Shown here: positions 8,229-16,800 of the stretch, one piece after another
How the letters are laid out: each line of letters opens with the position of its first letter
How positions within the stretch are numbered: the stretch's first letter is position 1
Origin: JBBQFC01 sp038321615
GTDB lineage: Bacteria > Bacteroidota > Bacteroidia > Flavobacteriales_D > Cryomorphaceae
Direction of reading: 5' to 3'
DNA: 31,762 nucleotides
Assembly (NCBI GenBank): GCA_038321615.1
Contig: JBBQFC010000038.1
Span: 1 to 31,762, forward strand
Notes under the pieces: generated by a model
The model's database searches: none
What the model was told of the DNA's origin: nothing
Seen by the model: the letters and a program-made list of their open reading frames with translations, nothing else
Program-made: the position numbers and the translations under genes

Positions 8229-9362
8229 ATGAAAAACGTACTAGCAATTATTTTCGCAACCGCCACCGTAGTTGCGTCTGCACAATCGGCCAAGGTGGTT
8301 TCGGCATGGAACACGAAGGAAAGCGGTGAATTCGATAAGGCACGTGGGTATATCGACGAAGCCATTACTAACGAAAAAACCATGGTTGATGAAAAGACCT
8401 GGAGATACCGCGGTTTGATTTACCAGCAGATTGCGGTGAGTGAAGAAGACTTTGGAGTAGATCGAAAGACAGCGCTGGAAGAATCAATTAAGAGTTTCGC
8501 GAAGGCCAAAGAGTTGGACGATAAGAATAAATGGGCCACGGAAATCGACCAAGGCTACGCCCAAAATCAAGCATTAGCTGTTAATTTTGGTATTGCTGCC
8601 TACAATGAGCAAAACTATCCGGAAGCCCGCGATTTTTTCATCTTGGGGGCTGATGCAGCGAAAAATATCGGAAATTTCGATACGCTCGCCGTTTACAATG
8701 CTGCGCTGGCTGCAGAACAAGCTAAGGATATGGAGAACGCTGCCAAATATTACATGCAAGCGGCGGAAAGTGGATACCTGAACGGAAAGCCTTATTTGTA
8801 CCTCGCCAATATGTATGAAAGGTCGGAAATGACCGATGAATACCTGGCCACTGTGAAAAAAGGAAGGGCAAATTATCCCGATGATGCAGACTTGATCGTG
8901 TATGAGCTTAATTACTACTTGCGAAATGGTAAATTTGAAGAGGCTGAGAACAATTTGAAGCTCGCTCTGGAAAAAGAACCCAACAATAAACAACTACACT
9001 TTTCGCTCGGGGTAGTTTACGATAATTTGGGCAACGCCGATAAAGCGGTTGAATCTTATATAAAGGCGTTAGAAATCGACCCGGTTTACTTCGACGCAAC
9101 TTACAATCTTGGCGCTTTATATTTCAATCAAGGAGTAGAGATGAACAACAAAGCCAACGACATTAAGGACAATAAGGCCTACGATAAAGCGCGAAGCGAC
9201 GCGAAAGCAATATTCACAAAGGCTCAGCCTTACTTGGAGAAAGCGCATGAATTAGATGCTACTGACAAGGGTGCAATGGCTTCCTTAACACAGCTTTACG
9301 CGTTGGTAGGCGAAACTGAAAAGTATACCGTCATGAAGGCCAAGCTCGAAGCTGCAAAATGA
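8229..9362 (+). CDS. Secreted tetratricopeptide repeat protein
   Basis: A 377-residue protein with a Sec signal peptide (MKNVLAIIFATATVVASAQ, cut about residue 19), so it acts in the periplasm or at the envelope. The rest is helical repeats. Clear TPR units include DTLAVYNAALAAEQAKDMEN, ADLIVYELNYYLRNGKFEEA, KQLHFSLGVVYDNLGNADKA (followed by ESYIKALEIDP, a near-consensus unit) and FDATYNLGALYFNQG. The last of these contains an insertion of about 20 charged residues. TPRs mediate protein-protein contacts; no enzymatic domain is present and the partner is unknown. It has a consensus promoter (8142-8171) and a strong intrinsic terminator right after the stop (9385-9424). Its stop overlaps the ATG of a following frame (ATGA). 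Confidence 0.9.
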   Translation: MKNVLAIIFATATVVASAQSAKVVSAWNTKESGEFDKARGYIDEAITNEKTMVDEKTWRYRGLIYQQIAVSEEDFGVDRKTALEESIKSFAKAKELDDKNKWATEIDQGYAQNQALAVNFGIAAYNEQNYPEARDFFILGADAAKNIGNFDTLAVYNAALAAEQAKDMENAAKYYMQAAESGYLNGKPYLYLANMYERSEMTDEYLATVKKGRANYPDDADLIVYELNYYLRNGKFEEAENNLKLALEKEPNNKQLHFSLGVVYDNLGNADKAVESYIKALEIDPVYFDATYNLGALYFNQGVEMNNKANDIKDNKAYDKARSDAKAIFTKAQPYLEKAHELDATDKGAMASLTQLYALVGETEKYTVMKAKLEAAK

Positions 9363-9763
9363 GTTGGAGAATTATATCAATTTGGCACAAACCCGAAGTA
9401 TATGCTTCGGGTTTGTGCGTTTTTAAAAATGCCCTGTCTATCTTTTTAGTAGTGATTTGCACCGTAGCCTGCGGTGTGCGTGAACCGAAAAGCGAGAAAA
9501 CTATAAAAGATTTGGAGCGCGCAATTAAAGTTTTAGAAGAGCGCCGGGATGCTGAAATCCGAGCTATAGACCAAGAATTGACGCAGATTAACCAGCTTGA
9601 AGCCAATAAGCATAACGCTCGAAGCCAAGGAATGCGCGACAAGATTGAACGGGACATTACCATGAAAGAAACCGTGTTGGAAAGAGCGAGGCATAACAAA
9701 GAAAATCAAGAGAAAATTCTGGAAGGGCTTTACCTTAAAAGGGATAGCCTGCTTCAGATTTAA
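9359..9763 (+). CDS. Small coiled-coil putative lipoprotein (start uncertain)
   Basis: An unrecognised protein. From the ATG at 9359, which overlaps the TPR stop as ATGA, it would have 134 residues. However, a strong terminator hairpin (9385-9418, T-run to 9424) lies within codons 9-22, so this ATG may not be the real start. No ATG lies in frame just after the hairpin; TTG at 9413 or CTG at 9434 are possible alternatives. The segment NALSIFLVVICTVACG looks like a lipoprotein signal with cysteine at the lipobox, and is followed by about 90 charged residues with heptad character (TIKDLERAIKVLEERRDAEI onward, rich in E, K, R, Q), a likely coiled coil. That pattern argues the frame is coding. It could be a membrane-tethered periplasmic helical protein. 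No function is proposed. Confidence 0.6.
   Translation: MSWRIISIWHKPEVYASGLCVFKNALSIFLVVICTVACGVREPKSEKTIKDLERAIKVLEERRDAEIRAIDQELTQINQLEANKHNARSQGMRDKIERDITMKETVLERARHNKENQEKILEGLYLKRDSLLQI
9385..9424 (+). terminator. Strong intrinsic terminator after the TPR gene
   Basis: A perfect 14-bp stem, GCACAAACCCGAAG (9385-9398) and CTTCGGGTTTGTGC (9405-9418), encloses the 6-base loop TATATG and is followed by G and five T. It starts 22 bases after the TPR stop codon and lies inside the annotated 5' part of the next frame. Confidence 0.88.
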
Positions 9764-9839
9764 GATTGAGCCTGCCGGTTCTTGTATGTAAGGTCTAGAA
9801 TCTCCCATATTCAACTTAACATAATATAAATTATCGGAC

Positions 9840-9867
9840 AAAAGGAAATGGCCCTTAGGCCATTTCC
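9840..9867 (-). terminator. Intrinsic terminator of the cold-shock gene
   Basis: GGAAATGGCC (9844-9853), loop CTTA and GGCCATTTCC (9858-9867) form a perfect 10-bp stem. Read on the minus strand it is followed by TTTT (9843-9840). It begins 26 bases after the end of the cold-shock protein gene. On the plus strand it has no T-run, though it may still mark the end of the small lipoprotein transcript. Confidence 0.75.
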
Positions 9868-9892
9868 GCATTGAATTTAGAATGATTCGTAA

Positions 9893-10348
9893 TTATCGTA
9901 TCACCTTCACATTTATTGCCACCGGACCTTTATCGCCACTGGCTACATCGAATGTAACATGGTTGCCTTCTTTCAAGGGCTCCAAGTGAGACTTGACGTG
10001 AGTGAAATAACTATCGTTTGAATTTTTGACTTTGATAAATCCGTAGCCTTTGGATTCGTCAAAAAATGTGAGCGTTCCTTCGTTGATCGTTTCTTCCTCT
10101 GATTCTTCCTTGGGGCGTGTGCCGATAATAATATCTTCAGCCTTAATTTCTACACGCTTCACCGTTGGATCTGGACGTTCGGTGGTTGGGTTCCCATCTG
10201 CGTCGACCCACGCAATCATATCATCGAGACTCGAGCCTTTTTGGCTGCCGTCCTGACGGATTTCTTTGCGCTTAAGCTTTTCTTCTTTTTTGCGCTTTTT
10301 CTTCTTTTCTTTTTCTTGCTTATTCCAGGTTTCTTGCGATCTGCCCAT
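9893..10348 (-). CDS. Cold-shock domain protein with basic N-terminal tail
   Basis: A 151-residue protein starting at the ATG 10348-10346 (MGRSQETWNKQEKEKKKKRK). An upstream in-frame ATG at 10408 would add 20 residues, but the MGRSQET start is the one I know for this Bacteroidota family. The first 35 residues are extremely lysine-rich. A linker carries the conserved SLDDMIAWVDADGNP (40-54). Residues 89-151 form the cold-shock OB fold, with RNP1 as KGYGFIKV (100-107) and RNP2 as YFTHV (114-118). Such proteins bind single-stranded RNA or DNA and melt RNA structure; the basic tail probably adds nonspecific RNA or ribosome affinity. A -7 box (10430-10437) and a terminator (9840-9867) suggest a single-gene transcript. 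Confidence 0.9.
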   Translation of the reverse strand: MGRSQETWNKQEKEKKKKRKKEEKLKRKEIRQDGSQKGSSLDDMIAWVDADGNPTTERPDPTVKRVEIKAEDIIIGTRPKEESEEETINEGTLTFFDESKGYGFIKVKNSNDSYFTHVKSHLEPLKEGNHVTFDVASGDKGPVAINVKVIR

Positions 10349-10429
10349 TTTCTCTATTTGATTTATATACAGCCGACTATCAGCATGCAGGTTATTTCGG
10401 AGAGCCATGTATCAGCCTCTAAACCGCCG

Positions 10430-10437
10430 CAAAGATA
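10430..10437 (-). promoter_or_regulatory. Putative -7 box for the cold-shock gene
   Basis: The minus strand reads TATCTTTG followed by CG, an exact match to TAnnTTTG. A start near 10424 would leave a leader of about 75 bases before the ATG at 10348, long enough for the cold-responsive leaders known for such genes. No TTG sits at the expected -33 distance. Confidence 0.4.
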
Positions 10438-10603
10438 AGCAAGATTATATCAACCCGAATACCTGTGCGGCACAGCTTTTTACACGGTGCGAAAAAGAAT
10501 TTTCAAACAGTTGCAATATATTGACCGCTGAGTATTTCCTTTACAGTTGCGTTGCCCCTTTAGAAGGGTCAGAATATCGCGAACTCACTTAACAAAGCAC
10601 ATA

Positions 10604-10720
10604 ATGGCAAAAGAAAAAAACATTCAGAAAGGACCTGAAAAGAAAGTTGCGACCAAAACTTTAAAAGAAAAACGAGCCGCAAAACAGGACAAGAAAAATT
10701 CAAAAGGTCGAAACGACTAA
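10604..10720 (+). CDS. 38-residue highly basic small protein
   Basis: An ATG at 10604 opens a 38-codon frame ending in TAA at 10718-10720. It reads MAKEKNIQKGPEKKVATK, then TLKEKRAAKQDKKNSKGRND. About 40 percent of residues are lysine or arginine, and there is no hydrophobic core, so it is probably disordered and nucleic-acid-binding. I recall similar short KTLKEKRAAK proteins in Bacteroidota, always called hypothetical. The frame is followed after 8 bases by a perfect hairpin terminator, which supports a genuine short transcript. It is divergent from the cold-shock gene and shares its 255-base upstream region. Its function is unknown. Confidence 0.72.
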   Translation: MAKEKNIQKGPEKKVATKTLKEKRAAKQDKKNSKGRND

Positions 10721-10722
10721 TC

Positions 10723-10751
10723 AAAAAGCCACCGAAAGGTGGTTTTTTTTT
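10723..10751. terminator. Bidirectional terminator between the small basic gene and the CBS gene
   Basis: CCACC (10729-10733), a GAAA tetraloop (10734-10737) and GGTGG (10738-10742) form the core stem. It is extended by an A-run on the left (10723-10727) and a T-run on the right (10743-10751). It works on both strands and serves the convergent small gene and the CBS gene, whose stop codon overlaps its T-run. Confidence 0.85.
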
Positions 10752-11208
10752 ACCAGGTTTCGTTTTTTAGTTCACTTATTGCCCTGAGCACATCACGTTG
10801 GCTTATTTGCCCCACGAGCTTCTCTCCTTCCATTACAGGAAACCGCCGGACTTTTTCGCTTAGGAATAATGCAGCAACCTCAAGCACGCCCATATCGGGC
10901 TGAATTGTTATGACCTTTGCGACCATGTGGTCAGACACTAAGCCGCTGTGGTTTGGAGAATTCAAATACTTCCCGCGTACCACTTCTTTCAAGCAATCGC
11001 CTTCGGAGATGATACCTACTAAGTTGCCCTTTTCGTCGATCACCGGACCTCCGGAAATATTTTTCTTCATAAGTATTTCGGCAACTTCACCGATGGGTTG
11101 ATCGGGTCGAAAAGTTATGAGCTTACGCGTCATATAATCGCACGCTCGTACAAGCTTTGGGGCTTGTTTTTTGAGAATTTCGCGCTCACCGGTATAGCTT
11201 TTTACCAT
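10750..11208 (-). CDS. CBS-pair domain protein
   Basis: A 152-residue cytoplasmic protein made almost wholly of two CBS motifs. CBS1 (about 24-78) runs DYMTRKLITFRPDQPIGEVA to GGPVIDEKGNLVGIISEGDC. CBS2 (about 92-145) runs SDHMVAKVITIQPDMGVLEV to RRFPVMEGEKLVGQISQRDV. Paired CBS motifs form a Bateman module that binds adenine nucleotides (AMP, ATP, SAM or related) and usually regulates a partner. Here no effector domain is attached, so the partner must be another protein. It lies 70 bases downstream of the large gliding-type protein on the same strand, so whether it has its own promoter is unclear. Confidence 0.9.
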   Translation of the reverse strand: MVKSYTGEREILKKQAPKLVRACDYMTRKLITFRPDQPIGEVAEILMKKNISGGPVIDEKGNLVGIISEGDCLKEVVRGKYLNSPNHSGLVSDHMVAKVITIQPDMGVLEVAALFLSEKVRRFPVMEGEKLVGQISQRDVLRAISELKNETW

Positions 11209-11278
11209 GATCTGGGGGATTTCGAAACCGGTTCGTTCCGATTTCCATTATGGAATTTAGGCAAAAAATCTCAAAAGA

Positions 11279-13786
11279 TTACCGAGCGTCGAGAATCTCG
11301 ATCGTTCCGGTGTGGCTTTTCGAAAGTTCGCCGTAAGTGAACTCAATAGTTTGAAAATAGGTTCCAGATTCAGCAGTATTGCCATTCGCGTAGATTCCAT
11401 CCCACTGAAAGGCGGGGTCCCGCGAGATATAAACTTCCTTACCCCAGCGATCGTAAACCTGGGTTTTGAAACCAAGCAGGCATGGGTCATCTTTATTCTC
11501 GATCGTCCAAAAATCATTTCGGCTGTCGCCGTTTGGAGTAAATACGTTTTGTATTGGTTCAATATTTCCGCGCGTTGGAGTTACTACTTCGATGAATATT
11601 TCGATATCCACCATTTCATTCTTTTGGCAGCTATTCGAACGCAGTTGAAACTGCACAGGATAAATTTCTGGACGGACATCAATACAGTCGGGCTGCCAAC
11701 TAAAGTTTCCAAGAATATTTTGGACGATACCGTTTGATAAAAATATCGCGCTTCCTTCTGGCTGAAATATGTCAGGATTTAGGGCTACCATCGATAGCGT
11801 GTCATATGGATCAGGATCGGTTCCGAATACCGGAATGTCGATTAAATCATCGCCTATGGAATGAACAATGAAGGTACTATCGGTGGGAAATTCAATAGTT
11901 GCAGAATTTTCCGGTGGCAAATTGAGAAACAACTCGATTGGATATTCCACCACATCCGAAGTTTTACAGCTATTTGAAGTCGCTCTAAGCAAAATATTAT
12001 AAACTCCTGGTCTCACGTCCGAACATGTTGGCACCCAACAAACATTGCTTTGAACTACACTCGTCCCGGTGAGGATATCTGGATTAAAGAAAGCTGGATT
12101 ATCTATTAGATTAAATAGCTCCGACTCACCAGAAACTACCAAGGTATCAAAGAAGTTGCCATCCACCACCGTTACCGGAAAGCAAAAAGTATCGGTATCG
12201 TAATACCGCCATTGGATAAGCTGAGCAGGCTGCACAAAAATAGTTGGTTCATTTTCAGGAACGATAACCCGAATCGGAACGATGAAATTGGTGGTATCAT
12301 TAACCAAGCAATTGGTGGTGACAATTTGAAAATCGACTAAATAAGGCTCGTCTTGAACGTCGGCACAAATTACATTCCAACAGAACGGGATACTAATTGC
12401 GCCTTGATCAACAGAAAACTCCAAGGCTTGAACGTTGGGTAAGTCGTATATTGGAGAATTTGAAAATACGAAAAGTGAATCCGCTTCATTCGGATCTTCA
12501 AATTCAAACTGGAAACAATAAGTGCCCGGATTATAGAGATCGATCACGGCTTCGGGCACCGGACCAGTTATAGCTGTCGGCTCATCTGCTTCCAAAATGA
12601 CGTTAATGTAGATATCCTGGGTAGTGACCAAAACTTCATTTGCACAACCCCGACTGAAAGCGCGTATGGTAACTATGTACGGTTCGTCTCGCACATTTTG
12701 ACAAAGCGGCGACCAGCAGAGCTCCTGCTCTACGCTTGAAAATCCGGTGACATCCGGAAAGCTCGCCTGCGGCAGAATTGTACCATCCAAAATCCCGGAT
12801 ATTCCTTGCATAAAAAGCGTGTCTCCTAGATTTGGATCAGTGGCCGTGATAGGAATACACCAAGCGGTATTTGCCAAAACATCAAAAATGGTATCATCGT
12901 TTGGCGTAGCAATTACGGAAGGTAGATCGATAGCGCATACGGAACTTTGAAGCTGAATCTCTCTTCTGATTTCTCCAATCTTGACGCCATTTCTGAATTC
13001 TTCAACCTTCACAGCAATTGTAAAAACACCAACTGCCTGTGGTTGGCCGGTGATGACTCCCGTCTGAGGATCGATCGTCATTGGGTCAACACCACCGATC
13101 TGATTATCGTCGTTGTAAGTAGGCGCATAAGGCACGAGTGGCCAGGGCTTCGAAGTTGCAGCGTTCGGATTGGGATCAAAAGCTGAGGTGAAACCATTGA
13201 CAGGGGTTGTAAAACTGTAAACCAGTTCGTCGCCATCTGCATCGGTTGCACCAAAATCGATGACATTCGTACCGTTCACGCAAAGGAAGGCTTCTGTAGG
13301 GAAAGGGCCAAACTGGGGGCTGGAATTTTGTAAAACCGGGTCGGGGAAATCCACATTAAAAACGAACCCCAAATTGGCTCCAGCTAGATTTATAGATAGA
13401 GCGTTTCGGCAACATCGTTCCCATGTTAGATAATAACCATTTGGATTATTGGGCAAATCGAATTCGGTTTGATAGGTGCCTATTTCCAAGCAAATATCTG
13501 GAGTAAAACAGGAATTTCCCAGTTCCGCCAGTACAACATCCGGAAAACCGATGTAGCTAAAATCCAAGTCGAAATAGTTTGCATTTGTAACCAGATCTCG
13601 CACCGTAACCACAATATTTTGGTCAAATTCCGCACCACCGCTTGCGCAATCACGGTAAAGTGTGAGGATGGCGCTGTAGGTATTACCACTTACGTGTTGA
13701 ATGGTAAAATCGCCTCCAGTAATGTGGGCAGCTTTGCTAATAGAAAAAGAACAGAAGAGAATCGCAACGAGTAAAAACTGCTTCAT
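11279..13786 (-). CDS. T9SS type B cargo: repeat protein with gliding-motility-associated C-terminal domain
   Basis: An 835-residue secreted protein. It starts with a signal peptide (MKQFLLVAILFCSFSISKA) and the segment HITGGDFTIQHVSGNTYSAI, typical of the N-terminal domain of Bacteroidota gliding and adhesin-like proteins. A cadherin-like region follows (about 165-285, containing IDFGATDADGDELVYSF). Residues about 300-735 hold four tandem repeats of about 113 residues, each centred on W-x(3)-C-x-[DN]-V followed 19 residues later by a second cysteine (C362/C381, C474/C493, C588/C607, C701/C720). Residues about 744-835 form the gliding-motility-associated C-terminal domain (QNVFTPNGDSRNDFWTIEN, then VYDRWGKEVY), the signal for type IX export and surface attachment. 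It is likely a surface adhesin or filament-type protein; the ligand is unknown. It lies 59 bases downstream of the M36 peptidase, on the same strand. Confidence 0.92.
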   Translation of the reverse strand: MKQFLLVAILFCSFSISKAAHITGGDFTIQHVSGNTYSAILTLYRDCASGGAEFDQNIVVTVRDLVTNANYFDLDFSYIGFPDVVLAELGNSCFTPDICLEIGTYQTEFDLPNNPNGYYLTWERCCRNALSINLAGANLGFVFNVDFPDPVLQNSSPQFGPFPTEAFLCVNGTNVIDFGATDADGDELVYSFTTPVNGFTSAFDPNPNAATSKPWPLVPYAPTYNDDNQIGGVDPMTIDPQTGVITGQPQAVGVFTIAVKVEEFRNGVKIGEIRREIQLQSSVCAIDLPSVIATPNDDTIFDVLANTAWCIPITATDPNLGDTLFMQGISGILDGTILPQASFPDVTGFSSVEQELCWSPLCQNVRDEPYIVTIRAFSRGCANEVLVTTQDIYINVILEADEPTAITGPVPEAVIDLYNPGTYCFQFEFEDPNEADSLFVFSNSPIYDLPNVQALEFSVDQGAISIPFCWNVICADVQDEPYLVDFQIVTTNCLVNDTTNFIVPIRVIVPENEPTIFVQPAQLIQWRYYDTDTFCFPVTVVDGNFFDTLVVSGESELFNLIDNPAFFNPDILTGTSVVQSNVCWVPTCSDVRPGVYNILLRATSNSCKTSDVVEYPIELFLNLPPENSATIEFPTDSTFIVHSIGDDLIDIPVFGTDPDPYDTLSMVALNPDIFQPEGSAIFLSNGIVQNILGNFSWQPDCIDVRPEIYPVQFQLRSNSCQKNEMVDIEIFIEVVTPTRGNIEPIQNVFTPNGDSRNDFWTIENKDDPCLLGFKTQVYDRWGKEVYISRDPAFQWDGIYANGNTAESGTYFQTIEFTYGELSKSHTGTIEILDAR

Positions 13787-13845
13787 ATAGCGGATTTAAA
13801 GCCGTGAATATAATTTATTTTCTTCGGATCAAAGCCTACCTGGAT

Positions 13846-16800
13846 TTAATGAGAAATGACCACTTTACGTTGGATGGAGACTCCATTCTTAGTATTTTGA
13901 ATATCAAGTGTGTACAATCCATTGGCCAGATCGTTGGTAGCAATTTCGAATTGTTGCCCCTGCCCTGGCTTGAACGACTTAACGATTGCGCCGCGCGCGT
14001 CAAAAACCCGCACGAACGATCCGAGCAATTGGCCTCCCGTATTAGCAATCACAATTCGTTCGTTGGCCGGATTTGGGAATACCAGCCACTCGTTTTCATT
14101 TTCGTCCACAGAGAGCGGGAATAGGCTTATCATCTGCTCACTTTGGCACTCCGAGCTTGTTGCCAGAGTTACATTATAGATCGCAGCACTTGGAAAGGTG
14201 AATACCGGAGATTGCTCTTGTGACGTACTTCCTTCGCCGAAATTCCATAAATAGGAATCTGCCATTAAATTCTCAGGCGTAAAAGAAACAGTCAAATCTT
14301 GAATCTCGGCGTTAAAGAGTCCATTGCCCAGAGAAATTGCATTCCAGGTTACCACTTCGCTGCGGCATTCCAAACGATCTACTTCGATGTTGTAGAAATA
14401 GTAATATACCTGTGGCCCGCCCGAACTCCCGGTTATGGTCATTAAATTGGCTTCCGTGTAAGGATAGCTTACCCCACCGTTGTTTCGGAAAAGATTTGCT
14501 TGGTTAAGACCCATACTGTAGTCGCCGGCGAGTTGAATCTCAAAATCGAGATTAATCCAACCACCTCCGATAAAATCGATATTGATGGCTCGTTGGTCAA
14601 TGATGCTACCTGTTGCCGAAGGACCATCCCATAAATTAATTACCCGGGTACCGATAGCCCCGCTTATCACCCAAGCGCGACCGATGCGCAGCGGTTGGAT
14701 GGCAACAAAATCGACCGTTCCTGTAAAACTTGTTGCGTGGTTATTGCCAGAACCGAAAGAATTATTGACCGGACCGATGTTCGCATTTGGAAAATCATTG
14801 ATTTCGGCATAGGCGGTATAATTTGAATCGCTCGACCCTATAAACACATTTAGCTCATTGCCCAGACCTACCGTTTGCCCCGTTTGGTTAAACCAATTTA
14901 CAATACCTCCGTTTGTGGTGGCGCTAATAAAAGCCGATTCGCCGACGCATCCGCTAATGGAAGAAGCGCTCAATTCTGGTGCTTGCAATGGCTGATAAAC
15001 AACAGGAGTTTGAGACACCAAAATATCTTCTCCCAGCAGGTTGCCGACAGTTAGGCTCACAGTATAGCTGCCTGCAACGGTGTAGGTATGCACAGGGTTT
15101 TGCAATTCAGAAATAGCACCATCGCCAAAATCCCAGAGCCAAAATTGTGGAATATCCTCGCTCAAATCTGTAAATAAAACGGTACCTAAACAGGTTTCTG
15201 TGTCGCTTACGCTGAAGGCAGCCGTAGGTACTACAAATACTTCTTGACAAATGTTAGGTCGGTCAAAGGCTGCGGTGCCATCGCCTCTGTTCTGCGAAGA
15301 ACCTTGGCTGGCGCTGAAACCCAATCCGCGTTTTGCAAATACCTTCCAAATCAAACAATTATTTGCTCCTTCATAAAGCAATTCATCGGCTAACAGAATG
15401 GCGTCCCGACCATCGATAAATCCAGGTTCGCAGACTTGAAGCTTCAGTCCTTCGGTCACGAGTTGAAGAGCAATGTTATTTCCTGTGGTACCAGTGTCTA
15501 GATTTGGATCAAAACCGTACTCATTGATTAAAGCCCAGGTTAAATCCCAAAGCATGGTGGCCCAAACAAAACCGACTCCGTGTGGAATGCTTATATTCGA
15601 ATTTGGTAGATTGGCGTAGGTAAAATTATTTACGGCGAAACTAGTATCGTAAGGCACGGGTCGTATTCCATTTCCTTGGGTGCCTTGTCCGGAGGCAAAA
15701 GTTCCGATCGGTCGGTATGTTGGATTTGGAACATCCAAGTCCATGGTAAACATAGCGGCATACCAATCGCTCCAGCCCTCTCCCATCTGCTCTTCATTTT
15801 GAAGGCAACCAGCTTGCTGCGAACCACCTGTGAGTCGATTAGTTAAGCCGTGAACATACTCGTGAATGACGATTCCATTGTCGAAACTACCATCCAAAAA
15901 ATTTGACGGGCCTACATTGTTGAGCGTTACGTTTACCGTATTGCCTGCGCCTAGAGATGCTTGAATTTGAGCCCCCAAAGTTTGGGTAATCATTAGGGAA
16001 GGGATGTTAATATCCGAGGCAGTTCCACCCATGGCGATTAGCCCTGATGCATTGTTTATTACCACACAAGCCACCGCTCCAGCGCTTTGCGCATTGAGCA
16101 CCTTGTCAGTGAAGTTGCAGTTCCCGCGATTTACCAAGGCAATTTTACCGCTCAGGGCACCACTATTTTCTGGGAATTCGCAACCATCTAAGGGATCAGT
16201 CCCGCTATTATCGTTCATAAATATTGCGGCGGCAGTAATTCCACCCAGAGGCAATTGCGGCCCAAAACCAGCTACTGCGCTACTCGTGTATGTACCAGCG
16301 AGCGCAGATGGTGCATTTATGGTAAATAGCTCGGTAACTTGAGCACCCGACCACAGGTACATTTGCATACGCGGGTTCGATCCCTCCGGCGGAGTAGCCA
16401 TGTTGGCGTTATTAGATCCGCCACCGTCTTGAGCTTCGGCGCGCACAAAATCATTGCCTTCTCCTTCGCCGGTGTAGTTTGTGGATTGGAAATTTCCCGA
16501 AGGTTCATCGAAGCCGTAAACCGCCAGCAAATCGTGAATCCGATTGTTGGCGTAAAACAAGTTGGTAATCGAAGCCGATTGGTATGAATCAGGTCCTGCC
16601 GGTTGGTTGTAAGGATAATCGAACAGAAGGTTTAAACCCCCATTCGGCGAAAAGCCAGGTCCATTATTGTCACCGCTATCTTCATAGGCATACACATTGT
16701 TGCCACGCGTGATGGTAAATTCCGAACCGGAAACTCCGTTGGTGTCATGCCAGCCGAAGGGCGAAGCTGAAGCTAAGCCAGGCTCGCTGATGAGGGAACT

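Noticed and set aside
10349..10408. Upstream ATG of the cold-shock gene
   Set aside because: The family begins MGRSQET; the 20 extra residues are not conserved in what I know of it.
10556..10568. CCCTT-TAG-AAGGG inverted repeat upstream of the small basic gene
   Set aside because: It is only 5 bp per arm and no matching second site was seen; too short to call an operator.
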